Source: Spirochaetaceae bacterium (GTDB lineage Bacteria; Spirochaetota; Spirochaetia; Treponematales; Rectinemataceae). Taken from it: 64,000 nt of DNA. The stretch is taken from assembly GCA_025355995.1 (NCBI GenBank), contig JANXYQ010000024.1, positions 1 to 64,000 on the forward strand, in the 5' to 3' direction. The notes beneath the pieces were generated by a model. The model did not search any database. It worked only from the letters and a program-made list of their open reading frames with translations, and had not been told where the DNA came from. Numbering within the stretch: the first letter of the stretch is position 1; the number at the start of each line of letters is the position of its first letter. The translations under genes were made by a program, and so were the position numbers. Shown here one piece after another: positions 1 through 8,421 of the stretch.

Positions 1-1084
1 CGTTCACCAGGCCCTCGATCAAGGCGAAGACCTCATTGACGTTGACCGCCACGAGGAGGCCGAGGGCGAGGTCGATCAGCGCCCCTCCCGCTCCGATGGC
101 CAGGCCGTCGATGATGAAGACGAGCTTGAGATCCTGGGGACTCGCCCCCATGGCCTTCAGCACGGCTATATCCTCCATCCTCTCCGCGACGGCGCGGCGC
201 ATCGAATGGAAGATATTGACCCCGACGACCAGGAATATGAGCCCGATGAGCAGCATCATGACGGTCTTCTCGGTACGCAGCGCGCCGAAGAAGGCTCGAT
301 TGTAATCGCGCCAGCTCTCCACGCTGCCCGCCGCCAGGCCGATTTCCGCGCGCAGCCTCTCGGCTACGGCGCCGTCGGCATATCGATCGCCCAGCTTGAC
401 GCCGTATACATAGTCGCGCGGCCTGCCGGGAGGGAAGACGGAGGCGGCGTACGTCGCCGAATCGGGCATTACCGCCATCCCGAAATCGAAGTCGTAATAG
501 CCCGAGCGGAATAGGCCCTCGATGCGGACCTTAATTGTCCTCACCTCGGCGCCTTCCTCCCCTCCGGCCGATACGACGAGGAGGTCGGCCTCGGAGCCGG
601 GGCCGAGGTCGAGGTATCGGGCGAGCTCGGCGCCCAGGATCATCCCTCCGCCCGGTTTCCAGGCCGAGCCCTTTTCGATGCCGAGCGCCTTCATCATCCC
701 CGGATCCCGTCTGGCCGCGTCGTCGGGCATCGCCCGGAGCAGGAGGGGGAAGGATCGGCCGTCCCGGGAGGAAAGCAGGCATCGCGTCTCGGAAAAAGGC
801 AGGACGCTGATGACGCCGGGATCGGACGAGATGCGAGAGATCAAGCCCTCGTCGGGGCCCGGCACGCCCTCGCCTCCGATGCGCAGGTGAAAGCTGGATA
901 CCTCGAGGATCGAGTCTATGAAGCCGATCTGGAAGCCGTTCATGACGCCCAGCACCACGACGAGGGCGGCGACGCCTATGGCGATGCCCGAGGCTGCGAG
1001 GAGGGATGAGGCCGATCCGCCGCTCTCGCGCCTCGCCGAGAACCAGCGCCTCGAGACGAAACCGATCCATTCGCGCTTGATCAT
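1..1084 (-). CDS. LolC/LolE-type ABC transporter permease, C-terminus cut by window edge
   Basis: Permease subunit of the MacB/FtsX superfamily, of the kind that extracts lipoproteins from the inner membrane for transfer to the outer membrane. An open frame runs from the ATG at 1084 to the window edge with no stop, giving about 361 codons of an expected 400 or so. The N-terminus has a membrane segment at about residues 27-50 ending VVLGVMNGFQ, the hallmark of LolC/E proteins. A long extracytoplasmic region follows, then two membrane segments near 270-295 and 315-345. Between them is the FtsX-type sequence ERMEDIAVLKAMGASPQD. The start overlaps the stop of the preceding lipoprotein gene as TGATG. 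The last membrane segment and the partner ATPase would lie outside the window. Family assignment is firm; LolC versus LolE is not resolved. Confidence 0.85.
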   Translation of the reverse strand, partial: MIKREWIGFVSRRWFSARRESGGSASSLLAASGIAIGVAALVVVLGVMNGFQIGFIDSILEVSSFHLRIGGEGVPGPDEGLISRISSDPGVISVLPFSETRCLLSSRDGRSFPLLLRAMPDDAARRDPGMMKALGIEKGSAWKPGGGMILGAELARYLDLGPGSEADLLVVSAGGEEGAEVRTIKVRIEGLFRSGYYDFDFGMAVMPDSATYAASVFPPGRPRDYVYGVKLGDRYADGAVAERLRAEIGLAAGSVESWRDYNRAFFGALRTEKTVMMLLIGLIFLVVGVNIFHSMRRAVAERMEDIAVLKAMGASPQDLKLVFIIDGLAIGAGGALIDLALGLLVAVNVNEVFALIEGLVN

Positions 1085-2034
1085 CAATAGTCCCTCGTCC
1101 TTACCGAGCTTCCGTCTGCGAAGAATTCGTCCTTGACCTTCCGCCCGCCGCGATAGGTCGCCTTTACGAAAACGATGCCGTCCTCGTAAAGGGATTCGAC
1201 GCGGCCTCCTTCGATATAATCGACGGTCAGGAGCAGCTCCCCGTCTTTTCGGGTCTCTTCCCGCGCGAGTTTGCCGTCCTCTCCGTACTCGTAGGTCTTC
1301 GAGGAGCGGTGCCCTCCGCGGGAGCCGAGCTCCTCGACGACCCGGTCGGAGCCGTCGTAGCGATATTCGGTCACCGCCTTGATCCCCTTCGCCGGCGTAT
1401 CCTCGCGAGACGATATCCTGCCCTTCTCGTCGTAGGCGAGCTCGGAGGAAAGCCCGGATGCCATGTCCAAGGTGCTGACCGAGGCGAGACCGCCCCCCTC
1501 GCCGTAATCCCGTTTCTCCGAGTAGACGACCGCCCCGCCTTTCATCCTCTGGACGATGGTCGTCCTGCCCTCGTCGTCGTAGCCGAGCACCGTGGTGTCC
1601 GCGGCCTCGCTGGGCCCGGGGCTCGTTATCCAGGAACCCTGGGGGGCTCCCCGGTCAGCGATCATCCCGATCGACCCTTCGCCGAGGCTCCCTTCGGAAT
1701 CGACCCCGAGGAGCCTGCCGTTCCGATCGTAGCGATATTCCATGGACCCCGAGGGGGAGCCCGAAGCGTCCTTCGCTTCGACCCGCGCTACCCTGTCGCC
1801 GTCGCGGACATAGGTCCTCGTCTCGGACGGCAGGGACCCGGCGTCGAAGAACCTTTCCGAGAGTATGGCCCCGCGCGCGTCGTAGGAGCGTTCCTCGGCC
1901 AAGGCCTCCCCGCGGTATACGAGCTCCTTGAAGCCCTTGGAATCGCGGATAGTCTCGGTTCTATCCTGGCAGGCCACCTGCCCCGCGAGGGCCAGCAGGC
2001 CGATCGCGGCGATAATCAGGGAGCTTCCCCTCAA
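1084..2034 (-). CDS. YD/RHS-like repeat lipoprotein
   Basis: 316-residue exported protein of unknown function. An N-terminal hydrophobic segment (residues 5-20) ends in GQVAC, a relaxed spirochaetal-type lipobox, so the mature protein is probably lipidated at Cys22. The rest consists of short repeats of the YD/RHS type: YRYDRNGRL, GYDDEGRT, AYDEKGRI, YRYDGSDR and YEYGEDGKL. Such repeats build extended beta sheets. The start is TTG at 2034, which overlaps the ftsY stop as TTGA and has a GGGAA stretch just upstream, so translation is likely coupled to ftsY. It sits between ftsY and a LolC/E permease, a context of membrane targeting and lipoprotein export, but no direct role can be read from the sequence. 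Confidence 0.7.
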   Translation of the reverse strand: MRGSSLIIAAIGLLALAGQVACQDRTETIRDSKGFKELVYRGEALAEERSYDARGAILSERFFDAGSLPSETRTYVRDGDRVARVEAKDASGSPSGSMEYRYDRNGRLLGVDSEGSLGEGSIGMIADRGAPQGSWITSPGPSEAADTTVLGYDDEGRTTIVQRMKGGAVVYSEKRDYGEGGGLASVSTLDMASGLSSELAYDEKGRISSREDTPAKGIKAVTEYRYDGSDRVVEELGSRGGHRSSKTYEYGEDGKLAREETRKDGELLLTVDYIEGGRVESLYEDGIVFVKATYRGGRKVKDEFFADGSSVRTRDY

Positions 2035-2903
2035 TTCCCTATCCCGATAAATTCGTCGAGGAAGGTATCGAGCACGAAGGGCGAAATGTCGCCGTAGCCC
2101 TCCCCGGTGCCGACGAAGGCGGTCGGGAGCCCGAGCTCCTTCGCGAGACGGATCGCCATCCCGCCCTTGGCGGAGGAATCGTGCTTCGTCAGCACGAGGC
2201 CGTCTATCTTCACGGCTTGAGAGAAGGTCTCGGCCTGCTTGAGGCCGTTTTGGCCGGTAGTGGAGTCGATCACGAGGAGGCGGCGGTAATCGGCTCCCTC
2301 CGCCCGCGCCGCGACTACCTTGTCTATCTTGCCGAGCTCCTTCACGAGGTCCGCCCTCGTATGCATCCGCCCAGCGGTGTCGGCAAGGACGAGGCCCGCC
2401 CCCTCGGCCTTAGCCGCGTCGATGGCGTCCCAGAGGACCGCCCCCGGATCGGAGCCCGGCTTCTGGGCGACGACGCGGATGCCGAGCCTCTGCCCGTGGA
2501 TCTTGAGCTGGTCAATGGCCGCCGCGCGGAACGTGTCACCCGCCGCGAGGATGACACCCGACGCGTGGCCCTGCCTGCGAAAATAGTCCGCCAGCTTGGC
2601 GCAGGTCGTCGTCTTGCCAACGCCGTTCACGCCCAGCACGAGGAAAACGCTCAAGGCACCGTCTCGAGGCAGTATCCGCGCCTCCTTGCCGTAGCCGCCC
2701 AGTATGGCCTTGAGCTCGAGCTTGACCGAGACCGGATCGGATAACCCCTTCGACCTGCACCTCGCCTTCAGCTCGTCGGAGACGGAGAACGCGAGGGAGG
2801 CTCCGAGGTCGCCCTCGACCAGGAGGTCGGCCAGCTCCTCGTAAAGGGTCTCGTCCACCGACCCGAGGCGAAACAAGTTCCTGATCCGATCCGCGAAACT
2901 CAT
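2031..2903 (-). CDS. ftsY: signal recognition particle receptor FtsY
   Basis: 290-residue SRP GTPase that receives ribosome-nascent chain-SRP complexes at the inner membrane. It has the short N domain without the long acidic A domain of the E. coli protein. The G domain is complete: P-loop GVNGVGKTT at 91-99, DTFRAAA at 123-129, DTAGR at 175-179, TKHD at 239-242 and the closing GTGEG. The G4 element is usually TKLD; here Leu is His, while the guanine-contacting Asp is kept. The start ATG at 2903 has a TTAGGAGC Shine-Dalgarno. The gene follows a PEGA protein by 21 nt and overlaps the next lipoprotein start. Confidence 0.95.
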   Translation of the reverse strand: MSFADRIRNLFRLGSVDETLYEELADLLVEGDLGASLAFSVSDELKARCRSKGLSDPVSVKLELKAILGGYGKEARILPRDGALSVFLVLGVNGVGKTTTCAKLADYFRRQGHASGVILAAGDTFRAAAIDQLKIHGQRLGIRVVAQKPGSDPGAVLWDAIDAAKAEGAGLVLADTAGRMHTRADLVKELGKIDKVVAARAEGADYRRLLVIDSTTGQNGLKQAETFSQAVKIDGLVLTKHDSSAKGGMAIRLAKELGLPTAFVGTGEGYGDISPFVLDTFLDEFIGIGN

Positions 2904-2924
2904 GATCGATGCGCTCCTAAGATA

Positions 2925-4388
2925 TTAATGCGCGGCGCCCAGATACTTGACGAGCCGGACGACCATCACCGTCGCGGCAGCCGCCAGCGCTGTCGCCGAG
3001 GCGGCCAGCGCGGCGATCGACGCGTCGCGCGAAACGGATATCGGGAGGGTGGGAGAGCGCGAGAAGGCCTCGTCGTAGCCGCTATACGCTCCCCAGCTCA
3101 GCGTCGTCGCCGGTATGCAAAGGACGAACCAGCCCAGGGACTTGTAGAAACGGTCCTTAGCGGCGCCTATCCTTCCCGAGGGCCCCAGTCCATCCGCGGG
3201 AAGGAGCCGGATGCCGATCTCGGAATCCCCCGAGGCGGGCAGGACGAAATTCTCGGTCTCGCGGCCGGCCGCGGAGGCGCTTACGATCCCTCTGCTGCCG
3301 TCGAGACCGATAACTGCGGGAGCTTTGCCGATGGGCATCGAATCGAGGCTGATCATCGCCTCGGGCGGGTCGGTGGCGATGCGCGCCGTCCCCGTGGAGA
3401 GCGGCTCGAGCTCCAGGTCCAGCGATTTCCTGTCCCCAAGGGAGACTTCGAGGTCGAGGGTCCGAGGCGAGAAGCCCGAGGCGACGGCTTCGAGTCTCAG
3501 GCTAGCGTCGCTGTACGAATAGATTACCGGCGAAACTCCCGACAAGAGCTCGCCGTTCACCCTGAGCTCGGCTGAAGCCGGGCTTAAATTCAGGTCGACG
3601 CGGGCGAATTCCCTTCCCGCGACCCAGCGCTCGAGGCGATCCGCCAGATCCGCGGCCAGCGGCGCGGGATCGTCGACGGAGCAGAAGGTTTTCCAGGCGA
3701 AGACCTCGCGCTCGAGCGCGGCGTCGAAACCCTTGACGGAGACGATCGCGTAGCCGGCCCTCAGCGAGATCGTCCCCGCTACAACGAAATCCACTCCCGC
3801 GGCCTTCGCCGCTTGATAGAGCCCCTTGGAGGAGGACGCATCCAATAGCTGTCCCATGGCGTGCCCATCCCAGAGCCTCGATGGGCGGTCTGAGGATGGC
3901 GGGCTGGCGCCGACCTTTCCGTCGACGACTTCGGCCAATTTCTTTGTCGCCGTCGCTATCTGAAGGTCCGCGGCGCCAAGCGCGTCCTTCCGCGCATCCG
4001 CGTCCAGGCTGGGATCGAAAAAGCGCGCCGCCCTCGCGTCGAGCTTCGAGGCCAGGTCCGCGCCCGAGAGGAAGCGTTGGCGGATCGTCTCTCGCCTCGC
4101 TATCTCCTCCGCGGCCGCATCCGGCGTGTGCCTCGTCGGCAGGGCCTTCAAGTCGGCGGCTATCAGCCTCGGCAGTATCTCGCTCAGCGTCGTAGGCTGA
4201 TCCTCCGCCTGAGCGAGGCCGAATCTCGCGAGGCCCAGGGTCCAGTCCGCGGAAGCTACCGGGGCCGTCGGGGGCGAGGCCGGCGTAGCAGCGGGAACGG
4301 CGGCGGTCGTCTGCGCGGGAAGGCCGAGCGCCGCCGCCGAGAGAAGGACGGCGGCAATGATCGCCGGCTGTCGCATCGTCGCGCTCAC
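2925..4388 (-). CDS. PEGA-domain envelope protein with C-terminal membrane segment
   Basis: 487-residue exported protein. It has a signal peptide (about residues 8-25, ending ALGLPAQ), an alpha-helical N-terminal half, then two consecutive PEGA domains (about 240-400). The second PEGA domain contains TARIATDPPEAMISLDSMPI. Two hydrophobic stretches follow, near 415-435 and 455-480, the last ending in basic VRLVKYLG. PEGA domains are surface or periplasmic beta modules common in spirochaetes. The N-terminal half includes FVVAGTISLRAGYAIVSVKGFD, reminiscent of periplasmic proteins that assemble variable lists of components, but no enzyme motif is visible. The start taken is GTG at 4388 behind AGGAAAGG; an ATG at 4376 is possible. 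It lies 6 nt after prfB and 21 nt before ftsY, so it is probably cotranscribed. Function unknown. Confidence 0.75.
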   Translation of the reverse strand: MSATMRQPAIIAAVLLSAAALGLPAQTTAAVPAATPASPPTAPVASADWTLGLARFGLAQAEDQPTTLSEILPRLIAADLKALPTRHTPDAAAEEIARRETIRQRFLSGADLASKLDARAARFFDPSLDADARKDALGAADLQIATATKKLAEVVDGKVGASPPSSDRPSRLWDGHAMGQLLDASSSKGLYQAAKAAGVDFVVAGTISLRAGYAIVSVKGFDAALEREVFAWKTFCSVDDPAPLAADLADRLERWVAGREFARVDLNLSPASAELRVNGELLSGVSPVIYSYSDASLRLEAVASGFSPRTLDLEVSLGDRKSLDLELEPLSTGTARIATDPPEAMISLDSMPIGKAPAVIGLDGSRGIVSASAAGRETENFVLPASGDSEIGIRLLPADGLGPSGRIGAAKDRFYKSLGWFVLCIPATTLSWGAYSGYDEAFSRSPTLPISVSRDASIAALAASATALAAAATVMVVRLVKYLGAAH

Positions 4389-4394
4389 CCTTTC

Positions 4395-5541
4395 CTAAAG
4401 GTCCTCGTCCTCTGCCTCGTCTGAGCTATCGGAGCCGGCGGCGCCGCCCTGCCACTTCCAGCGCATGTAGTTCTCGATGAACGGATCGATGTCCCCGTCC
4501 ATTACGGCCTGGACGTTCCCGACCGCGAACTTGTTGCGGTGGTCCTTGACCATCGTATACGGCTGGAACACATAGGATCGGATCTGCGAGCCCCAGGCGA
4601 TTTCCTTCTTCTCGGCCGCATACTTGGAATTCTCTTTTTCCTTCTCGAGCCTGTAGTGCTCGTAGAGCCGCGATTTAAGGACGCTCATCGCGACGTCCTT
4701 GTTCTTATATTGGCTGCGCTCGTTCTGGCAGGTGACGACGATACCGGTCGGCAAGTGCGTCATCCGCACGGCCGAATCGGTCTTGTTGACTTTCTGCCCG
4801 CCCGCGCCGCCCGCGCGATAGGTGTCGATCCGCAGATCCTCGGGACGGATATCCAGCTCGATTGAATCGTCGAGAACTGGGAAAATATAGACGGAGGCAA
4901 AGGAGGTATGGCGCCGCGCGTTCGAGTCGAAGGGGGAAATCCGAACGAGTCGGTGCACACCGGACTCGCCCTTGAGGTAGCCGTAGGCGTAATCGCCTTC
5001 TATCTCGAGCGTGGCCGACTTTATGCCGCCCTCCACCTCGAGTAGGTCGATGACCTCGGCCTTGAATTTCCTTCGTTCCGCCCAGCGCGTATACATGCGA
5101 AGGAGCATATAGGCCCAGTCGCAGGCCTCGGTGCCGCCGGTGCCGGCATGGATCGTAAGGAAGGAGGCGGAGCGATCGGCCTCGCCGGATAGCAGCTCGA
5201 GGATCGAAGCCTTGTCGAAGCGGTCCGTGATATCCTTGAAGGAGGCTCGGATATCCGACTCCATGGACTCGTCGCCCTCGTCCTTGGCCATCCTGAGCAC
5301 GTCGTCGAGCGCCTCCGAGTCGGCCTTGAGCCGCGTCCAGGTCTCGAGCCTGTCGCGCAGCTGCTTGATCTCGGTCATTATTTTGCCAGCACGCGCCCCG
5401 TCGTTCCAGAAGCCCGGCGCGGCGGTCAATCCTTCTTTTTCGATTATCCTCTTGTCTATCGCCGCGGCGTCAAAGACGCCCCCAGATGTCGAGGATTTCC
5501 CCGCGAAGCGAGGCAACGGGAGTCGCGATGTCGTCGAGCAT
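4395..5541 (-). CDS. prfB: peptide chain release factor 2, expressed by programmed +1 frameshift
   Basis: RF2 terminates translation at UGA and UAA. The coding region is in two frames. ATG at 5541 follows GGAGG and opens 23 codons (beginning MLDDIATPVASL) that end in CTT followed by an in-frame TGA at 5472-5470. A +1 slip on CTT resumes at GAC and runs to 4395, giving a 381-residue product. The anticodon-mimic SPF lies at 202-204 and the catalytic GGQ at 247-249. The C-terminus carries an unusual acidic tail (DSSDEAEDEDL). An uninterrupted frame from 5597 also reaches the body of the protein, but it lacks RF2-like N-terminal sequence and a Shine-Dalgarno, so it is not preferred. First gene of the run that continues into ftsY. 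Confidence 0.95.
5469..5483 (-). promoter_or_regulatory. RF2 autoregulatory +1 frameshift site
   Basis: On the minus strand the run reads GGGGG CGT CTT TGA C. It holds a Shine-Dalgarno-like G-run three bases before the slippery CTT codon, an in-frame UGA, and C as the following base. This is the classical RF2 frameshift signal: when RF2 is scarce the ribosome pauses at UGA, slips +1 to GAC and makes RF2. The sequence and spacing match the well-studied E. coli site, with CGT in place of TAT. Confidence 0.93.
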
Positions 5542-5603
5542 TGGATCCTCCGGGGTAGTACGCCCTTAAATTCGCGGGGCTGTACGCGACTAGTCATGCT
5601 TTG

Positions 5604-5617
5604 GGTCGCGCGCGACC
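5604..5617. other. 14-bp perfect palindrome between the Cas2-like gene and prfB
   Basis: GGTCGCGCGCGACC lies two bases beyond the Cas2-like stop codon. On the plus strand it is followed by TTTTATTC, but on the minus strand, which carries the flanking genes, there is no U-run. It could be a weak terminator hairpin or a protein-binding palindrome. Nothing else recognisable lies in 5542-5619 apart from the prfB Shine-Dalgarno. Confidence 0.35.
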
Positions 5618-5619
5618 TT

Positions 5620-5910
5620 TTATTCTTTTGGTCGCGAGGGGTCTCGGACGATGATCCTGCGCCACTTGTTGTCCTTGAGGACGGTCATGGCCAGGGTCCC
5701 CTCGACCGGGAACTGGTAAAGGCGGACCGTGTCGTAGGAATCGGTCAGCTTGTCGATGTCGCGCTTGAGGGCGGCGAGCAGCTTCTCCGAGATGGATGAG
5801 CATTCGAAGCACGCTTTCTGCACGCGCTCGAAACCGTACTGGGGCAGCAGGTTGTAAAGCGCGGCCCGCGAGTCTTCGTTTCCCATATCGCAGACCACGG
5901 ACACGAACAT
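5620..5910 (-). CDS. orphan Cas2-like (Cas2/VapD-fold) protein
   Basis: 96-residue protein matching the Cas2 pattern: an N-terminal beta strand ending in an Asp (MFVSVVCD, Asp8), then YGFERVQKACFEC, where Cas2 has GLxRVQxSVFE, then a helix, then DSYDTVRLYQFPVE, where Cas2 has DSVRIYxL. Cas2 forms the dimeric core of the CRISPR spacer integrase; relatives such as VapD are small ribonucleases. No cas1, other cas gene or repeat array occurs in the window, so a CRISPR role is not supported locally. A promoter (5945-5917) places the start 6 nt after the -10 box, without Shine-Dalgarno. The fold assignment is by motif recognition; activity is unknown. Confidence 0.65.
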   Translation of the reverse strand: MFVSVVCDMGNEDSRAALYNLLPQYGFERVQKACFECSSISEKLLAALKRDIDKLTDSYDTVRLYQFPVEGTLAMTVLKDNKWRRIIVRDPSRPKE

Positions 5911-5916
5911 GGGCCT

Positions 5917-5945
5917 ATGGTATCGGAAAAAGCATGAGCCGTCAA
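5917..5945 (-). promoter_or_regulatory. promoter of the Cas2-like gene, leaderless type
   Basis: Minus-strand TTGACG (5945-5940), 17-nt spacer, TACCAT (5922-5917), then 6 nt to the ATG at 5910. There is no Shine-Dalgarno, so the transcript would begin at or next to the start codon. Confidence 0.55.
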
Positions 5946-6009
5946 TTCGAGGCCTGTTAAGGCGAAATCCTCCTGGAACTGAGGCAGGAAATCCGATAAT
6001 AATACCAAT

Positions 6010-7362
6010 ATGAAGATTCGGAAGCCACGCGCCACGCTCGCCCTGATCGCATGCCTCGGCATCGCTGCCGCCTCGGCCCAGACCCAGGGGTCGAATAGCG
6101 TCTTCTCTCCCTTTCCCTCGCGGCTACGGGCGGCGGTCAAGGACAATCTAGTCATCCTCACGTGGACGGATTCTCCCGACCTGAAGGGGAGGTATGTGGT
6201 CTACCGCTCGAGCGCAGCGCCTAGCTCAGACAACCTAGCCTCTGCGGCGAGGCTGGGGGAAGTAGCCTCCGGCGCGCAAACCTATACGGATACGCCTCCG
6301 GATTCCAAGCCCTATTACTATGCCGTCCTAGCCCTCGCCGACGACGCGTCGCCGTATCAAGTCTTTATCCCGGCCAAGAACACGACGACGATCGGCATTT
6401 CAGTCGCGCAAGCCAACCCGGCGAAAGCCTCCCCTCCCGCGGCTGAAGCCTCCGCCCCTTCTGCGACTTCAGCCTCCCCCCCTAGCGCCCCAGCGGCGCC
6501 TGTCTCAAAAACGCCGGCCGCAGCGGCATCGCCGACGGCTCAGGCCTTCGTATCCGGCCTCACGGCCAAGGTGAAGGGCGACGCAATAGTCCTGAGCTAC
6601 CGGGCTTCTCCGAAATCGCGGCTCGTGCTCTACCGGGGATCGATGCCTTTATCGGAGGCGGCGGATCTCCTGGACGCGACCCTCATAGCGGCCTTTACGG
6701 ACAAGGACGGCAGCTTTGCGGACTTTCCCGTGCCCGGGGTGGATTATTACTACGCGATACTCGGGGAGGAGGACTTGAAGGCCGGCCGTATAAGCCTGGC
6801 AGCCGGGGCAAATTCCTTGACGGGTCCCGTCCAGGTCCGCGCGGCGGCGATCTCCGCGGGCTTCGCCGAGACTCCCCCGGCTTCGAGGACCCCGCCCCTG
6901 CCCTACTTCCTCATGGAGGACGGGTCTGCCGGAGGCGGGCAACCCCTTCCCCAGGACGAGGGCCCGCCGCCCTCCCGGCCCGTGAGCCCTGAAACCGAGA
7001 AAGCGATCTCCGCACTTTTAGCCAAGGCGCCCCACATCAACCTGGCGATGCCGACCACGACGATCCTGCCCGAGGAGCTCGCCGCTCCCTCGGGCGGGGA
7101 GGACTATGCCCTGTCCCTCATCGTCGCGGACAGGATCGCCGCGAAGGACTGGGTCGGAGCCTCCGACCAGCTTCGAAAATACTTGTCGCTTAATCGCGGG
7201 CCGAGAGCCTCGGCCCGGGCCCATTTCTACCTGGGCGAGGCCCTGGCGTTCAAGGGCTCGGGCCGCGAGGCTTTCTTCGAGTTCCTGTCGGCGAGGGACT
7301 TTTATCCCCTCGCCGCCAAGCCTTGGATCGAGTACGTCCTCTCGAAGCTCCAGGAGGGATAG
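6010..7362 (+). CDS. secreted protein with two fibronectin-III-like modules and TPR-like tail
   Basis: 450-residue exported protein of unknown function. It has a signal peptide cleaved near SAQTQ (residues 22-25). Two fibronectin-III-like modules follow: one at about 35-135 with VILTWTDSPDLKGRYVVYRS, the other at about 185-285 with IVLSYRASPKSRLVLYRGS. They are joined by an Ala/Pro/Ser-rich linker (about 138-180). The C-terminal region (about 370-450) looks like one or two TPR helices pairs (DQLRKYLSLNRGPRASARAH). The paralogous style of the modules recalls the FecR-like protein at 54-57 kb. The ATG has no Shine-Dalgarno but follows AATAAT (5998-6003) by 6 nt, so a leaderless message is possible. 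The gene is divergent from the Cas2-like gene. Confidence 0.7.
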   Translation: MKIRKPRATLALIACLGIAAASAQTQGSNSVFSPFPSRLRAAVKDNLVILTWTDSPDLKGRYVVYRSSAAPSSDNLASAARLGEVASGAQTYTDTPPDSKPYYYAVLALADDASPYQVFIPAKNTTTIGISVAQANPAKASPPAAEASAPSATSASPPSAPAAPVSKTPAAAASPTAQAFVSGLTAKVKGDAIVLSYRASPKSRLVLYRGSMPLSEAADLLDATLIAAFTDKDGSFADFPVPGVDYYYAILGEEDLKAGRISLAAGANSLTGPVQVRAAAISAGFAETPPASRTPPLPYFLMEDGSAGGGQPLPQDEGPPPSRPVSPETEKAISALLAKAPHINLAMPTTTILPEELAAPSGGEDYALSLIVADRIAAKDWVGASDQLRKYLSLNRGPRASARAHFYLGEALAFKGSGREAFFEFLSARDFYPLAAKPWIEYVLSKLQEG

Positions 7363-7378
7363 GCCTCAGGCTCGCCGA

Positions 7379-8407
7379 TCATCGGGAAAAGCGATAGACG
7401 GTCTCGTGCGCCCAGATCTCTCCCGGAAGGAGCCGCGCCGTAGGGAATGACGGCCGATTGGGAGAGTCCGGGAAGAGCTCGGTCTCGAGGCAGAAACCCG
7501 CGTGCTTGTCGTATACCGAGCCCCGCTTGCCGGCGAAACCCGCCAAGAAATTGCCGGAATAAAGCTGTACACCTGGCAGCGTGGTAGCGGCGGTCATTCG
7601 CCTGCCCGTGATCGGGTCCCTTACGTCTGCGAAATCCCGAAGCCCGGGCTCGTAACGATCGAGCACGAAGCAATGGTCGTAGCCCCCCGCCTCGACGATA
7701 TCCTTCCCGATCTTCTTCGGCGTCCTGAAATCGAAGGGGCCGCCCGCCACAGCGATCGGCTCGCCGGATGGAATCAGGCCTTGGCCCACCGGGATGTATT
7801 TCGAGCAGGCCAGGGAGAGCTCGTGGTCGAGAATGGTCCCGCTCCCCTCTCCTCGAAGGTTGAAATACGCGTGGTTCGTCAGGTTTACTACCGTCTCGGC
7901 GCTCGTCCTCGCCTCGTAGGAAATCGATAAGGCCCCGTCCCCGCCGAGGGCGAAGGTCACGGTGACGTCCAGTTTCCCAGGATAGCCTTCCTCCCCGTCC
8001 GGGCTCGTCCGCGAAAAGCGGAGGGCAGGGCCCTTCGGGCCGTCGGACGGCTCGGACTTCCAGACGAAGGTGTTGAAGCCCTTGCGGCCGCCGTGAAGGT
8101 GATTGACGCCGTCGTTAGCCGCGAGGGGATATTCCCTGCCGCCGAGGGAGAAGCGGCTTCCCCCTATCCTGTTGGCGAAGCGTCCAACGGTTACGCCGAA
8201 GAATGGATGCTTCGCGGCGTAGCCTCCGAGCGTCGAGCAGCCGAGCAGGACGTCATCGGCGCCGCCCCTCCCATCGGGGAGGAGTATGGACACGAGGGTA
8301 GCGCCGTAGTCGCTGAAGGTCGCCGTGATCTCGCCGGACTTGATTATGAAGAGGGACGCCTCCTCGCCGCCGGCCAGAAGGCCGAAGTTCTTCTTCTCTA
8401 TGGACAT
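7379..8407 (-). CDS. galM: aldose 1-epimerase (galactose mutarotase)
   Basis: 342-residue cytoplasmic enzyme that interconverts alpha and beta anomers of aldoses, feeding galactose or glucose catabolism. Family motifs are present: GRFANRI near 75-81, NHLHGGRKGF near 102-111, the catalytic acid His179 in NLTNHAYFNL, and the catalytic base Glu308 in LETELFPDSPN. The start is ATG at 8407 with AGGAG 7 nt upstream; the frame is open further upstream, but that stretch runs into the SDR gene and lacks family sequence. It lies 14 nt behind the SDR gene on the same strand. It is convergent with the fibronectin-like gene, with only 16 nt between stops. Confidence 0.95.
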   Translation of the reverse strand: MSIEKKNFGLLAGGEEASLFIIKSGEITATFSDYGATLVSILLPDGRGGADDVLLGCSTLGGYAAKHPFFGVTVGRFANRIGGSRFSLGGREYPLAANDGVNHLHGGRKGFNTFVWKSEPSDGPKGPALRFSRTSPDGEEGYPGKLDVTVTFALGGDGALSISYEARTSAETVVNLTNHAYFNLRGEGSGTILDHELSLACSKYIPVGQGLIPSGEPIAVAGGPFDFRTPKKIGKDIVEAGGYDHCFVLDRYEPGLRDFADVRDPITGRRMTAATTLPGVQLYSGNFLAGFAGKRGSVYDKHAGFCLETELFPDSPNRPSFPTARLLPGEIWAHETVYRFSR

Positions 8408-8421
8408 GTTCCGCTCCTTTG

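Noticed and set aside
5470-5472. UGA in prfB as selenocysteine
   Set aside because: The frame after UGA is not RF2; only the +1 frame is.
5542-5597. prfB start without frameshift
   Set aside because: No Shine-Dalgarno, no RF2-like sequence; the frameshift signal is complete.
5911-6009. CRISPR array next to the Cas2-like gene
   Set aside because: No direct repeats in this gap or elsewhere in the window.
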